From Alloteropsis semialata (lineage: Eukaryota > Streptophyta > Magnoliopsida > Poales > Poaceae), in contig CM014271.1 in NCBI GenBank assembly GCA_004135705.1, positions 40,281,830 through 40,345,829 of the forward strand: a stretch of 64,000 nucleotides of DNA. Direction: 5' to 3'. The position numbers were made by a program, and so were the translations under genes. Of the stretch, positions 1 to 11,920 are shown one piece after another. The notes under the pieces are model-generated. The model did not search any database and was not told the origin of the DNA. It worked only from the letters and a program-made list of their open reading frames with translations. Each line of letters begins with the position of its first letter. The stretch's first letter is position 1.

Positions 1-272
1 TGCTTGTTACTCTTGGTGATCGGCATCACCTAGACAGCTTGGTGGTGGTGTTCTTGGTGATCTCTCAAGGAGGCGTCTTGTGAGAGGCCCAAGAAGGTGT
101 ACACGGCATTTGGAGTCCGCCGTTCTGGAGGGGACAATCGACATCCACTAGAGAGCACTTGATCCTCGTGTTGGATCAAGGGGGAGCAACACCCTCATGT
201 TGGGTGCTCCAACGAGGACTAGGGGAGAGTACCGACTCTTCGATACCTCGGGAAAAAATCCGGCTTCTTAAC
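1..272. repeat. Unassigned retroelement-like sequence left of element A
   Basis: The segment has no open frame of note. Its style (a G-rich leader followed by 'gatacctcgggaaaaaatcc') resembles LTR or leader sequence of grass retrotransposons, but I cannot name a family and no boundary is visible at the left edge. The next element begins at 273, and the five bases before it (TTAAC) are the expected position of its target duplication, whose partner is not in the window. Confidence 0.3.
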
Positions 273-2215
273 TGTAATACCCGGAATGCGGAAAAGTAAA
301 ATACGCTTTATATGTGGGAATACATTAAGATGATAGCCAAAAGTTGACTTTTAGAGCCGTCGCTCGGATGGACGAATGGAGACCATGGCTACGTAGAGCC
401 CATCGAATCCTTTCTATTTGACTACTCATTCGTATCATTTGGAGTTCAGATCGCGAAGAAACTGAAGATCGCAAGAATCGTTGTGGTGATTGTCGTCGCC
501 GCCATTGCCCTTGTTCTTTTCAAAGGGAAACCCTAGGTAAGCCATGCCCCTGCACTAATCATGTTTTTCCTATGGATTTGGAGGTTTTAGCACCTGCTTC
601 TAGTGGTGATCATCGCCGTTAAGGGTTATGATTAAGGGTTTACCCTCGTCGTTGTTCTCAGCACGTTGTTGAACAGCACAGTTTTTGGTAATATTAGTTT
701 TGCGTGGCCTTAATGACCTCAAAAAAATATAAACCCATGATTGTAGAGGAGTTTGATATCTTTCTATAGCCATAAAGAACTCTGCAATCCGATTTAAAAC
801 CAGAGAGATATCGAAGTTTAATCTGACAGTTTTTCAGCCTCGTAATTCTGGGAAGAATATGTTCACCTCAAGTTTAGGCAACACAAATGACAGAATTGGA
901 ATTTTGGATGAATGGAGAAGTTGTGAGATCTTTCATAAGGTTTTCATATTGGTTAAGTTCATATTCATGTGAATTTTGGAACTCCAGATATATCTGTTTT
1001 GCTAGGGTTGTTCTGCAGTTGTTGTCAGATTTTCAGTGTGAGGTTCATCTCAAGATTAGCCTATGTTAATGTTTTTCCTCTAGTTTTGGATCACTAGAAA
1101 GTTGTTAATTCTAAAGTTATCTATGATATGGAAAAAAGATGAGTTTTTGTTATCCATCAGGATTAATTATGCAAAAAAAAAGAAATGCAACAGCGCTGCT
1201 GTCATGTCTAGATTTGTGTGTCCTTTCTATGAGAATGACGGGTTCGGGCGTAGGAACGCTTTGTATTATGTTTGTTTATTCTTGTGTGGTTGTGTTGCTG
1301 CTGAGTTATGTTTGTGAACAGGTGGTGCGCCTTCGGTTCGTGCTTAGCTCACGTTCGTGATCTTCGGTGAAGGCAAGTAAACGTAGCGATGTGGCCTACA
1401 TGCTTTAACTTCGTTGTTTGAATTGCCTCCAATTAATTTCAGTACCTCACACTAGCAAGATAAATCTGAATTTATCTTTATATTGAAGTATTTATGATCC
1501 ACTTGAGGTTTTACTTTTGAAGTTATGAATTTTGAGATATATGAAGTTCATGCATTGCAATCTTGCATTCGCATTCTCATATCTTTATGCATATGAAGAA
1601 AACCGTAGCCGGATTGATGCGGTAAGTACCGATACAGCAACGCACATTGAGATATAGCAATGTGGTTGCAACCCTCACTTCCTCCCTTGTGGGATGTGTG
1701 GGTAGAAGTGAAGTCATGCATTGCATTGCACCTTTTGCATTTTCATCATGAAGTATCATTGTGAAGTATTTATTTATCTTACTGCTCGAAGATTTATGAT
1801 GCATCTTTTGTAATTTTTTTCCTAAATTGTTGCTTAATATATTGTGATTTAAACGACTTGGTTGAAGCAGTTTGCTTGCTGAGGTTTTCCATAAACCTCA
1901 TACGTTTTTCCCTCTCCGCTGGTTCATGAGTTTGGAGGGTGCTTGGTTGGATGGGAGTAGCAGCACGTGTGCACACACATCTTTATATATTCTTGGTCTC
2001 ATGTGTTGTAATAAAAATGTTTGGTTATGAAGTCGTTTCCTCAGTTCATAATACCCTTTTGATCCAGTTGTCAGATGTTTGACTAGATGATTTAAGTTGC
2101 TTCCGCGTGCTCTCTTTATTTATCTTTGTTGCTGTTTTTTTATGTGTGTGCCTGTAATAGCTGTAGCGTAGTGTGGTAATGCTCCAGAATGTTGCTGCTG
2201 TTCTGGGGTGTTACA
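273..2215 (+). repeat. 5' LTR of Ty3-type element A (1.94 kb)
   Basis: The segment starts TGTAATACCC and ends GGGTGTTACA, so its ends form the TG...CA inverted pair TGTAA/TTACA. A primer-binding-like sequence follows immediately, which fixes the right end. Short open frames inside it are not convincing genes. The matching 3' LTR is absent from the window, so the length rests on the terminal motifs and the adjacent PBS only. A long LTR followed by an RG-rich gag suggests a Tekay/Del-type chromovirus, but without pol this is inference. Confidence 0.75.
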
Positions 2216-2236
2216 GTTGGTAATCAGAGCTTAAGG
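2216..2236 (+). other. Primer binding site of element A (initiator-Met tRNA type)
   Basis: Directly after the LTR comes GTTGGTAATCAGAGCTTAAG. It differs from the usual initiator-Met PBS core TGGTATCAGAGC by one extra A. The position, 0-2 bases after the terminal CA, is as expected for minus-strand priming. Confidence 0.7.
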
Positions 2237-2400
2237 TTATAGGTTTATGTGAACTTCTTGTTGCTAAAATTTGACTCACTTTAAAACTTGACACACTTGC
2301 ACATGTAGGATGAGAGTTGTTGGTTTATCTTTTGTTCTATTTTTTTTCATTCCTTATTTGTGATTATGCTATTGTGCTGATTTTGCTGTGTGGGTTGTAG

Positions 2401-3757
2401 ATGCCTGGTCCTGGTCGAGGTCGTGGTCGTGGTCGTGGTCGTGGTAGGGACCTGCTCCTGAGGCACCTCCTGCCAATCCGGATATGGCTGCGGTCTTAGC
2501 AGAGATGCAGGCATTGCGGGCAGAGATGAATGCTCTTCGTCAGGCTCCTGCGGGTGCTATTCCTGGCGGTGTTCCTCCTGCTTCTGGTACTGTGGCTGGT
2601 ACTGGTGGAGAGCCTGTAGTGCCTTCTCAGCGTTCGCTGGACTTGAGGGATTGGTGTGGTATGGCACTGGAGAAGTTTGCTGGTGCTGGTGCTCCTATTG
2701 AGGCTGCAGATTGGCTGTCTTCAGTGGTTGTTAAGCTGGAGTCCTTTCAGGTTCCTACTTCAGATTGGGTTCGCTTTGCTCATCAGCTACTTAAGGGTGA
2801 GGCTCTAGTGTGGTGGAGGAATGTGCAGTCTTCTCATCCTGTTGCACGTGTTCCTATCACTTGGACAGACTTTGTTGTTCAGTTCGAGAGGAGGTTTTAC
2901 CCTATTGCTTTCATGGACAAGTTGAAGACTCAGCTTGAGAGGTGCCATCAAGGCAAGAAAACTGTTGCAGAGTATGAGGTTGAGTTTAACCAGATTGTGC
3001 GCTTTGTACCTCATGTGGCACGTGATGAGTATGAGAAGGCAAGGATATTCAGACAGGGTCTGAAGGCCTCCATTCGCTGAGTCTTGAGTGCTTTTATGGT
3101 TGAGGACTTTCGCTCAACTGTTGAGAGGGCTTTGGGAGTTGAGGTACAGGATGACTATACAGAAGAGCTTAGAGGTGGAGATCGTTCTCAGGTGCATAAG
3201 GACTAGAAGGAGCAAAAGGGCCATTCTAGTGGTCCTATTCATAAGAAGGACAAGCATCATCATCACCATCCTTATAGTGGCAGCTCTTCTCAGAGTCGTG
3301 GTTCTGGAGGTGGGTCTAAAGATGGCTCCATTCGGTATCGAGCTATCATCAAGCCAGGGCTAGGATTGGTGTGTTTCCGTTGTGGTGATGCTCACCACCG
3401 TGCGAATTGTCGTTGGACTGGTAGCTGCTCCAGATGTGGTCATGACATAAGGAGGTGGTATGTAGGAAGAACCCAAACAGTAAGCTGATCTGGGAGCCAG
3501 TGAATTCTTCCTCTTCTGGATAGCGTGGTTCTGCACACATGATGACTGGGGTCTCATTTGAGCAGCAGTACACTACTCCAGTGTAGCAGTTTCTATCGGC
3601 ACCTATTGCGCAGCAGTACTTACCTGCACCTTCTTCGCAGCAGCTCTTATCAGCACCTCCAGCTACTTTGATGCTTGGTTATTCACACACACCTATTCCT
3701 GTTGGTGCGTATTGGGTGTCCCATGCTTCTACTCCGTCAGCTCCAGCGTGGACACCT
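2401..3757 (+). pseudogene. Gag of element A, broken and truncated
   Basis: The likely start at 2401 is followed by an (RG)n run, then a frame break into a 199-codon open stretch beginning at 2484. That stretch holds a retrotransposon gag domain, recognised by the pattern DWL...KLE...W.RFAHQLLKGEALVWW...W.DF...FERRFYP and the following Q..G..TVAEYE segment. The same frame continues past stops at 3078 and about 3205 through a His-rich linker to a CCHC zinc knuckle (CFRCGDAHHRANC, about 3370-3410), which would bind genomic RNA in the particle. The gene is cut at 3757 by the Athila-like element, and no pol is found in the window. Confidence 0.8.
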
Positions 3758-5121
3758 TGTTGACACCAGCGGTGGCAAACAGAAAGTCCGCAAGCGCACG
3801 GCTGTCGAAGTAGCTTTCACCCGTGAGTAAACCAGGTATCGAATCCACGGGGAACGTAAAGGATATCTAATCACTAAATCTGAGCCGGATCGATCGAGTG
3901 TATATAAAGGCTGGGTAAAGAGGATAACTTAGCACTAAGGCTCTGATTATAGCGAAGAGAATTTTCCTATGCTTGCTTTGGGCACCGGGGTATCCTAGGC
4001 CTCTAGGAAATTGCCGGCCAACAGCTTTACGCCGTACCTGAACGTGAAGGATTACAAAGGACGGACAGGGCTGTCACCACCTGCCGCCTATCTCTTCTAA
4101 TCCGTGGGGCTACGAGGCAAACGAGGGCAGATATACACCTAAGCACCACGTCTAAGATAATATCAGCTATCCTAACCTTGATCAAAGATTAGAATACTTT
4201 ATAAATAAAGCAAAGAACCCACAAGCACAATAGAGAACTCAACTTATCTATAACTCAGACTTAATTACTAGTTGAATCCCGTATACTTACTGAGTAGCTC
4301 GCATCCGTCGAGGTACAGGTGGAGGGTCGCCGACACGCCGGGACTCCTCCAGACTCTCCCTCACTCTCTCCCTATTTCTACTCTGGATATGAGAAGGGCT
4401 TCGCCTTGGATCTTCACTTCAGCTCGATGATGATTAGCCCTGCCCCGAGTCCAGCTATTTATAGCTTGGAGAGACGGTTTGGAGTCGGTTTGCAGCGGTT
4501 GAGGCGGTCCGGAGGTGGGCCCAGGTCGGCCGACTAGGGGGGATCGGCCGACTGTGTGATCCACCGACGTAGATGATCCACCGCACGGATGAGCTCCTGG
4601 AGGCGGTTGACAGTTTCAGGTGAAGGCGGTGACGGTTTGGTCGCGCGGCCAGGTCGGCAGACCTGGCTAGGTCGGCCGACCCAGGGCTGTGGCCCCTCGG
4701 CCCCACTTTGTCAGGGTCACTCTCCAGTGGGTCCTTTGGTCGGTTTCCAGTGGGTAATGGCGAAGATATGTCAGTTAAGTTAGGGATGTGGGCCCATGAA
4801 TCCATGTGCTTGCCACATGGCCCAATCCATCTCTTCATTTCCACCGACTTGATCTCAACGTGCCTGATCACTCCTGAGTGTGCTTCTGTTGATGGGCTGA
4901 GGATGGACCTCACTGGGCTTAGTCCCAGGTCGGCCGACCAAGGTAGGTCGGGCGACCTGGCCCTGAGCCCACTTTAGTCCTTCTGTTTCCACTTTACTCC
5001 TGTAAGCACATATGCACCAAACCTTGTGGAATTCATTAGTAAATCACCCTATGTCTATTTGTTTTATCATTCTTTTATATCATTGTTGGCAATAATAATT
5101 CATCATTAAGAATCGCCAACA
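3758..5121 (-). repeat. 3' LTR of element F (1.36 kb)
   Basis: On the plus strand it starts TGTTGACACC and ends ATCGCCAACA, giving TG...CA ends with inverted TGTTG/CAACA. A polypurine tract follows on the interior side. Several copies of the palindromic motif AGGTCGGCCGACC lie at 4522-4552, 4650-4682 and 4925-4962. The left end abuts gag of element A directly, marking the insertion point. Confidence 0.8.
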
Positions 5122-5136
5122 AGCTCCCCCATACTT
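5122..5136 (-). other. Polypurine tract of element F
   Basis: The minus strand reads AAGTATGGGGGAGCT immediately upstream of the 3' LTR. This is the usual place and composition of the plus-strand primer in Ty3 elements. Confidence 0.75.
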
Positions 5137-6594
5137 ATCCTTTACTCGTCCTCGAGTAAAGTCTAAGCTTCATCATGAAAATCATAAACAAACATATATG
5201 TTATTCCCAAACATTTAAGCTTAGTGGAATTATATGAGTGGCTAACATGTCTTCTTAGGTTATTGCAGGAAGGAACAGCTTTTCTATGACATGATACACT
5301 TTACTCTCAAATACTTGGGTTTTCAAAATTTTGCAAAAGAAAACCAATGCCTTGCTCCTCAACGAGTTTCTTTCTAGATATTCATGGTGATTGGACAACA
5401 CTCAAACTCTCCAAAATAGGACTTTATATGTGAAGCTCTCAAGATACATACCTTATTTCACTTATGTTGTCATCCTAAGGATTGGATCCAAATCAGAGAC
5501 AAGTCATGTAATCAAGTTAAGATGTGCAAGTGTGTTATATGAGGTGGACATGTAGTGGTACTCCTTTGACTTGACCTTTCTTCCCCTTCTTTATTTTTTT
5601 TGGGATATGGGCTATTGCACTTTCTTGCTTCTTTTTTTTCCACTCTATGCCTTTTAGCATGAGTCTTTTTCTCTTTTTTTTTCTATGCACATAGCCCATA
5701 TCTTCTTTTTATCTTGATTTTGGGAAGAAGGTCATTTCAGGAGTATTTATTTCATGAACATGAGACAAAGGCATGTTTTGCTTCACCCTCAGTGTAAGGC
5801 TTTAGCTTTTTATGGTGGAGTGTACGTGATCTTGACTTTAAAAACATGAAGTATCTCTAATGAGGGTCACAAGACTTGGAACAACTCAAAGCTCAAAGGT
5901 AATACTTGATTGTATTTGTAAGTGGTTGTCTCTCAAACCCATGAGGAGCATAGCAAGGTTAAAAGTTTTAAAACCTTTTTATAAATTCCAAGTACTCAAA
6001 TAGCAAAGGCATCTTTCATATTAAAGCCATATCTCAAAAAGCAATAACCTAGATGGCATGAGTTCCTATAACCATGAGGATTTCCACAAGCCAAAAGGTA
6101 CAGGGAATAAAATATATGTAAATTAATGAAATTTTTTCATGTGATAGGGAGATGTAAAAGGGTTAATTTTATTAAGTTTTGAATTCCCTGATCAGGTTCT
6201 GCAAATATTCAACTGAAACAGAGTTTAGGATGATTAAACCAGCGCGCAGGAAGAAGCAGAGGTCAGGTGGGACCCAGGCCAGGTCGGCCGACCATGTGGG
6301 GTCGGGCGATCTGATGGTGATCCCCCTGGTTTAGATCTTTCGCATGCCGTTCTGTTGCTTTCTAATATGCTCTGTTTCGCATTGGATCACTCTGTTTCCC
6401 GTTGCGAGTCTCCCCCACACTTGTACCTTTTATTCAAAACAAGTGGAAACACAAGACACAATCCTAATACACTAAACAATTTATTTTATTCATAAACTCA
6501 GAGGCACATTACATGATAATCAAAAGAAATAAATGAAATAATTGAATGAAAGGGAAACTAATGTGCCTATCCTAATCCCAAAGGCCTAGGGTGC
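5137..6594 (-). other. Non-coding 3' region of element F with a long-loop hairpin
   Basis: No coding frame can be supported between the extra 3' open region and the polypurine tract. It contains a 17-bp inverted repeat (GATATGGGCTATTGCAC at 5604-5620 against the complementary arm at 5686-5702) around a pyrimidine-rich loop that is purine-rich on the element's coding strand. It also has one pair of AGGTCGGCCGACC-type motifs near 6280-6312. Confidence 0.6.
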
Positions 6595-7449
6595 CTATGG
6601 TGCATTATAGAGATTCTCATCCCCTGCGGCTTTGACATAGCGCTTAAGCTTCACGGCTGTTGATCTACGCAACATATCAAAGTCGTCTTGAAGATTAATG
6701 CGCTCAAGTCGCTCTTCAGCGAACCTCTTCTCCAACTTTGCATAGTCACGACCGAGTTGATTAATCAACTCTAGCAACTCTGTGTTGGAGGGAGCCATGG
6801 GGGCCTTCTCATCATCACTTTCATAATGGCCTCCAGGCCTGCGAATTGGAGGAGGCTTGATGTGCCTCTTGATCTTGCCGGCGGGTGAAGATTCCATCGA
6901 CTCCTCCAACTCCTTCCTCTCCTCAGGTGTGAGGGGAGGGAACAGCCCCTTACCATAGCCACCTCTGGGTTTTCTTTCCCCAAAGACTCAGAAACGTGGC
7001 TCAGGTGGGCTAGCAGGAGAGTAGATGGACACATGGGACGTATAGTGATATGCCACGACGTCCTCCCACTTGTTCCTGACCACTTCCTTCAACTTCTCCC
7101 CTGGTTGAAGCATGGGGAGTCCATCCCCCTTGACTGGAGTGGCCGCCGGCGTCTTCTTCGGAGTGAGTTGCCCCGTCGTCGGCCTTCTGTACGGGCTTGA
7201 CGCCCGTGCATCACGCCTCTAGGTCCTCCTCGGAGACTGAGATCGTGCCACCGAGCGAGGCGCCGAGGGGCCACCGGCCGATCCCCTAGTGCGGCCTCTT
7301 GCGTCCTCCTCTGGCGGAAGGCTAGCCAGTGGGGAGACAACTACGGCTATGACCTGCTCCAGGTTGATGGGCACCAATTGATTGGCCGGAGTGGTCTCTC
7401 CATCCAAATCGAAGGTCGATCGGGATTTGGGGTGGCTCTTTCCGGCCAT
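6595..7449 (-). pseudogene. Extra open region of element F in the Athila env-like position
   Basis: An open frame starts at 7449 (MAGKSHPKSRSTFDLDGE...) and breaks near 7219. Further pieces lead to a frame ending at 6595 with a charged, heptad-like stretch (LLELINQLGRDYAKLEKRF...) that could form a coiled coil. Athila elements often carry an env-like gene between integrase and the 3' LTR, and this is that position. I see no signal peptide or membrane helix, so an envelope function is not supported. It may be a spacer protein unique to the family. Frame breaks indicate decay. Confidence 0.5.
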
Positions 7450-7843
7450 TGTTGGGGTTTTGGAAGGTGTGGCTTGGTAATTTCAGAGTGTGGGCGAGGA
7501 AGAACTCAGATGAGAGCGAAAAAGAGGATGGGTGAAAATTTAAAGAAACATTAACCCTCTTCTCGGATCATCAGAGGTTGAATCGCTCATCCACCGCGGA
7601 ACGGTTTTAGAGACGTTAGAGTGGGACGTTGGCAAAGGATAGGGCCGATCGGGCTCAGTGGCGCGTCGGCCGACCTGGTGGGGTCAGCCGACCTGGCCTC
7701 GAGCCCGGTCGCCTTCTCCTTTTTTGTGCACTACGTGACATGTCCGTTATACCCCAAAGTGTGTGCATAAAGGCTTTAGGGGTTAAGGACTTAGCGTAAG
7801 GTGAAATTATAAATGGGAATTATCCATGACCAAATTGATCACA

Positions 7844-9161
7844 TCAAATTTCATCTACTTTATCAGGCTCAAGGAAAACTTTTAAACATTGACCATTTAC
7901 CTTGAAGAGGTTACTTTCATCATCTTGGAGTGTGATTGCCCCATGTGACGAAGTCTCCACCACAACGAACGGTCCTTCCCATTTGCTTCGAAGTTTTCCA
8001 TGCCCAAAGAGTTTTACCCTGAAATTAAAGAGTAATACCTTATCCCCGAGGTGGAACTCCTTCACCTTGATCCTCCTGTCGTGCCATCTCTTGGTTCTGT
8101 CCTTGTAGATTCTGGCACTGTGATACGCTTTGTCTCTCCACTCTTCTAGCTCTGATAGCTGCATCCTCCTCATCTGCTGGGCTGCTGGCAAATCCATGTT
8201 CCACTTTCTTATGGCCCAGTGTGCCCGATGCTCTAGCTCAACTGGTAGATGGCAAGTCTTGCCATAAACCAGTTGATATGGGGACATCCCGATAGGCGTT
8301 TTGTATGCCGTTCGGTAAGCCCATAGAGCGTCTGGTAGCTTGCTCTTCCATCCTTTCCCCATTTCTGTCACGGTCTTCTGCAGAATGTTCTTGATCTGCT
8401 TGTTCGATGTTTTCGCTTGACCGCTTGTCTGGGGGTGGTACGGTGTAGCTATGTTGTGCTTCGCCCCCAGTTCTGCTAGAAACTTTCGAAAGGTCTTGTC
8501 GATGAAGTGTGACCCTCCATCATTGATCACCATCCTGGGGGTTCCAAAACGCGAAAAGATGATCATGGAACATCTTTCGCGCGTGTTTTGAGTCAGCGGG
8601 TCAACAAGGCATTGCTTCAACCCACTTCGAGACGTAGTCCACTGCCACCAGGATGTACTCACTGTCATAGGATTTGACAAAGGGTCCCATGAAATCAATG
8701 CCCCACACATCAAATAGCTCAACTTGTAAGTTGTTTGTGAGTGGCATAGCATCTCTTGCAGTGATCCCTCCGTGTTTCTGGCACTGCTGGCATCGTCGAA
8801 TGAATTCCTTTGTATCTTCATACATTGTGGGCCAGTAGAATCCACTCTGCCAGATCTTCGACCTTGTCCTGAACGCCCCGTATTGACCTCCATATGGGGC
8901 TGCATGGCACTGCTCAAGGATCTTTCTTGCTTCGATTATTGGTACACATCGCCTGAGCATTCCATCTGAACACACCCTGTACAGGTATGGTTCATCCCAT
9001 AGATGGAGTCTGCTCTCATAGATAAGCCTTCTTTTATTCTTCCCTGGTGGTACATATCCTGCAACCATAAAGTTCACAATATTTGCGTACCAGGGGTCGG
9101 AGGCAGTTACCTTGAGTACGGTGTCGTCGCGCAGAAAGTCATTTATCGGTAGATCCTGCAT
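7844..9161 (-). pseudogene. Integrase of element F, frameshifted and catalytically altered
   Basis: The N-terminal zinc-binding region (H...GGQYG...FIRRCQQCQ) is followed by the core with the first catalytic Asp in GIDFMGPF (about 8690) and the second in INDGGSHF. A frameshift near 8605-8625 joins the two overlapping frames. The third acid of the DD35E triad is replaced: the family pattern GQ(V/A)E.SN reads GQAKTSN (AAA instead of GAA, about 8425). The second zinc-ligand His (normally GGHxG) is Gln. The C-terminal region (KVLLFNFRVKLFGHGKLRSKWEGPF) is present. The element cannot integrate by its own enzyme. Confidence 0.85.
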
Positions 9162-9256
9162 GTCAGTAAACTACAGACGCGACAAATGATCTGCTACTGA
9201 ATTCTCTACTCCCTTTTATCTTTAATTTCCAAATCAAATTCTTGGAGTAAGAGAAT

Positions 9257-9826
9257 CTAGCAGATAAGGCATGGTTTAGCATCTTTCTTGGTAAGAAGAT
9301 ATTTCAAGGCAGCATGATCGGTGTAGAAAATCACCTTAGCTCCTACCAAGTAAGATCTAAACTTGTCTATAGCAAAAACTACGGCCAGGAGTTCTTTTTC
9401 AGTGGTAGCATAGTTAAGTTGAGCTCCTGTTAGAGTTTTGCTAGCATACGAGATAGCATGATGGTTCTTATTTTTGGTTTGTCCTAGGACAGCACCAACA
9501 GCATAATCACTAGCATCACACATTATCTCGAAAGGTAGCGTCCAGTCAGGGGGTTGAATGACTGGCGCTGAGATGAGAGCGTTCTTTAAAATGGTGAAAG
9601 CATGCAAACACTCATCATCAAAATCGAAAGGTACATCCTTGGCTAAAAGGCTAGTGAGGGGCCTGGCTATCTGAGAGAAATCTCTAATGAAGCGCCGGTA
9701 AAACCCCGCATGACCTAGGAAGCTACGGATTCCCTTGACATTGGTGGGAGGTGGAAGCTTTTCTATGACTTCAATTTTCGCTCTATCCACCTCTATTCCT
9801 CTCTCGGACACCAAGTGTCCTAACAC
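9257..9826 (-). pseudogene. RT thumb and RNase H of element F
   Basis: The frame opens with the end of RT (LGHLVSERGIEVD...K...LPPPTNVKGIRSFLG) and continues into RNase H with the acidic residues in MCDASDYAVGAVLG, TTEKELLAVV and FYTDHAALKYLL. It is continuous with the upstream RT except for a single stop codon at 9836-9838, and a further stop near 9257 separates it from integrase. Normally the whole pol is one polyprotein cut by the element's protease. Confidence 0.85.
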
Positions 9827-9835
9827 TATACCCTC

Positions 9836-11206
9836 TCAGATAATGAAATGGCACTTTTCCCAATTTAGCACCAGGTCCTTGTCTCGGCATCTTTGTAGCA
9901 CCTTATCTAGGTTCTGCTGACAATGATCGAAAGTCTTTCCATAGACTGAGAAATCGTCCATGAAAACTTCCATGATCTCTTCTATCATGTCTGAGAAGAT
10001 AGACATCATGCACCTTTGGAACGATGCTGGTGCATTGCATAACCCGAATGACATCCTGCGGTATGCATACGTTCCATAAGGGCAGGTGAAGGTGGTCTTT
10101 TCTTGATCATCGGGGTGGATGGGAATCTGATGATAGCCGGAATACCCGTCAAGAAAACAGAAGAAGGAGTGATTCGCAAGTCTTTCCAACATCTCATCGA
10201 TGAAGGGGAGAAGGAAGTGATCCTTCTTTGTCGCCTTGTTGAGTCGGTGGTAATCAATGCACATCCGCCACCCAGTAACGGTACGCTGAGGAATCAGCTC
10301 ATTTTTCTCATTACTTACGACGGTCATACCTCCCTTCTTGGGCACTACTTGGATAGGGCTGACCCATTCACTATGAGGGACGGGATAGATGATCCCGGCG
10401 TGCAGAAGTTTTAAAACTTCCTTCTTCACGACTTCCCTCATCGCATTGTTTAGCCTACGCTGAGGCTCCCTAGAAGGTGTAGAGGCTGGATCTATGGGAA
10501 TGTGATGGGTACAGAGTGTAGGGCTTACTCCCTTCAAGTCCTTAAGGGAGTACCCGAACGCCAAGCGGTGTTTCTCGAGCACCTTTACGAGTCTATCACT
10601 CTCGTCCTGCGATAGCTTGTCACTAATGATGACAGGGGTGTCCCTGTCTTCATTTAGAAAGACATAGCGAAGGCCAGCAGGCAAGGGTTTTAGCTCTACG
10701 TGCGTCTTAGGTGGCTCCTCAGTTTCAAGTGGCTCAAAAGCATCATCCTCTTCCTCTATAAAGTCGTGAACATGTTCTTCGAGGAATGACTCAAATGGGT
10801 CACCAGGTTGCAGGGATTTCACTTCCTCAACTGGGTTAGGTTCTACCAAAGGTTCGACTATGGAATTCTTAACCCTAGCTAACGGTATGGTGAGGAGATT
10901 TTTTCCTACTTTGGCTAGGAGTTTTCCTTCCGAGGTTACATCCTGAAAGAGGCCCTCGACAGGGTGTCCTACCAGGAGGTCAAAATCTGATGTCTCAAAG
11001 ACGTAAAAGTCCAGAGCCATATCAATCCCGTGGTGAAAGAGGAGAAAATCTCGTACTAAGCTGAGACTCTCGAGAATATGACCTGAGGGTGTTCTAAGAA
11101 GTTTTGACGTTGGGGCCAGCTTTTTACGACGTCCAAGGATATATGCGAAAGAACTGGACATGATGTTTGCCCCAACAGTCGGGTTGTACAGAATGTCTAC
11201 GGCCAC
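9836..11206 (-). pseudogene. Protease-like region and reverse transcriptase of element F
   Basis: The first ~130 residues match the protease part of grass Athila elements (NPTVGANIMSSSFA..., DFDLLVGHPVEGLF), without a clear DTG/DSG catalytic triplet. RT follows with WVSPIQVVPKKGG, RMCIDYHRLNKAT, FLDGYSGYHQI and the catalytic FMDD box (usual YMDD/FVDD). The open stretch is 456 codons and ends in a premature stop exactly where RT should run on into its thumb and RNase H. Confidence 0.85.
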
Positions 11207-11270
11207 CTTGCTTACGAAACCTCGAATAGTCTACGAAGGTGAGTTAATCCGAATGACTTCGGAAGAAGAC

Positions 11271-11920
11271 TCAGATTCGTTTGACCATTCCGTGTTTAGG
11301 ATGGAAATAAGCTCCCTTAGTTTCGTCTAGGACTTCTGTCTCCATATAAATGGAGGGGGTCTCTACCGTAGGCTTTTTCTGTGTCGTGTAGTTCGAGGTA
11401 TTCTCAAAGTCTTCAAAAAGATCTTCCTCGAACTCAAAGGGTAATCCGAGAGGTTGAGTTTCCTCTTCCTCAACGGATGGGGTCTCAGGAGTTGGACTGG
11501 GCAAGTTTATGGGTTCTACTTGGGAGTCTTCTTGCTCAGTTTCGGTCGCGTCAGCAGGAGCGTTTTCCCGGATGGCTGCTAGGACTTCTTTTGCTCTAGC
11601 CGGGGTTATGTGCAGGAATGAGCCTCCGGCTGCTATGTCTATGTACCGGGCATCTTCACTATTCAACCCAGACCGAAAATGCTACATGAGCATGTAGTCT
11701 GGGAAGCCTAGATCTGTTCCGGTTAGACATGAGTCCTGGAAGCGGTCCCATGCTTTGGCGATCGTTTCCTTCTCTCGTTGCTGGAAGTTAATGATCTCCT
11801 TCCGAAGTGCACAGATCCGATGAACAGGGAAGTATTCAAGACAAAACTTGTCCCGCAGCTTTTCCCATTCACCGTTCATTAGCCCAACGGTATGGTCATA
11901 CCACTTCCTTGCTCTCTCTT
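11271..11920 (-). pseudogene. Gag C-terminal part of element F
   Basis: One minus-strand frame with an internal stop at 11682-11684 encodes KERARKWYDHTV...W..LRDKFCLEYFPVHR...LRKEIINFQQREKETIAKAWDRF, typical of the gag domain of Athila elements. It then runs through GLNSEDARYIDIAAGGSF to an acidic Pro/Glu-rich linker. The N-terminal part is removed by the insertion of element B; the open frame that continues past 11920 is LTR sequence of B and not gag. Confidence 0.8.

Larger units (their letters stand above)
3758..11920 (-). mobile_element. Element F: Athila-like Ty3 retrotransposon, 5' end missing
   Basis: Read on the minus strand the order is gag (partial), protease, RT, RNase H, integrase, an extra 3' open region, polypurine tract and 3' LTR. 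The RT pattern FLDGYSGYHQIPI...EKTTFTCPYGTYAYRRM.FGLCNAP places it in the Athila lineage. The element sits inside gag of element A and is interrupted at 11921 by the Tat-type element B. Its 5' gag end and 5' LTR do not reappear after B, so they were deleted. It is non-functional: a stop splits RT from RNase H, integrase has a frameshift, and catalytic residues are changed. Confidence 0.85.
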
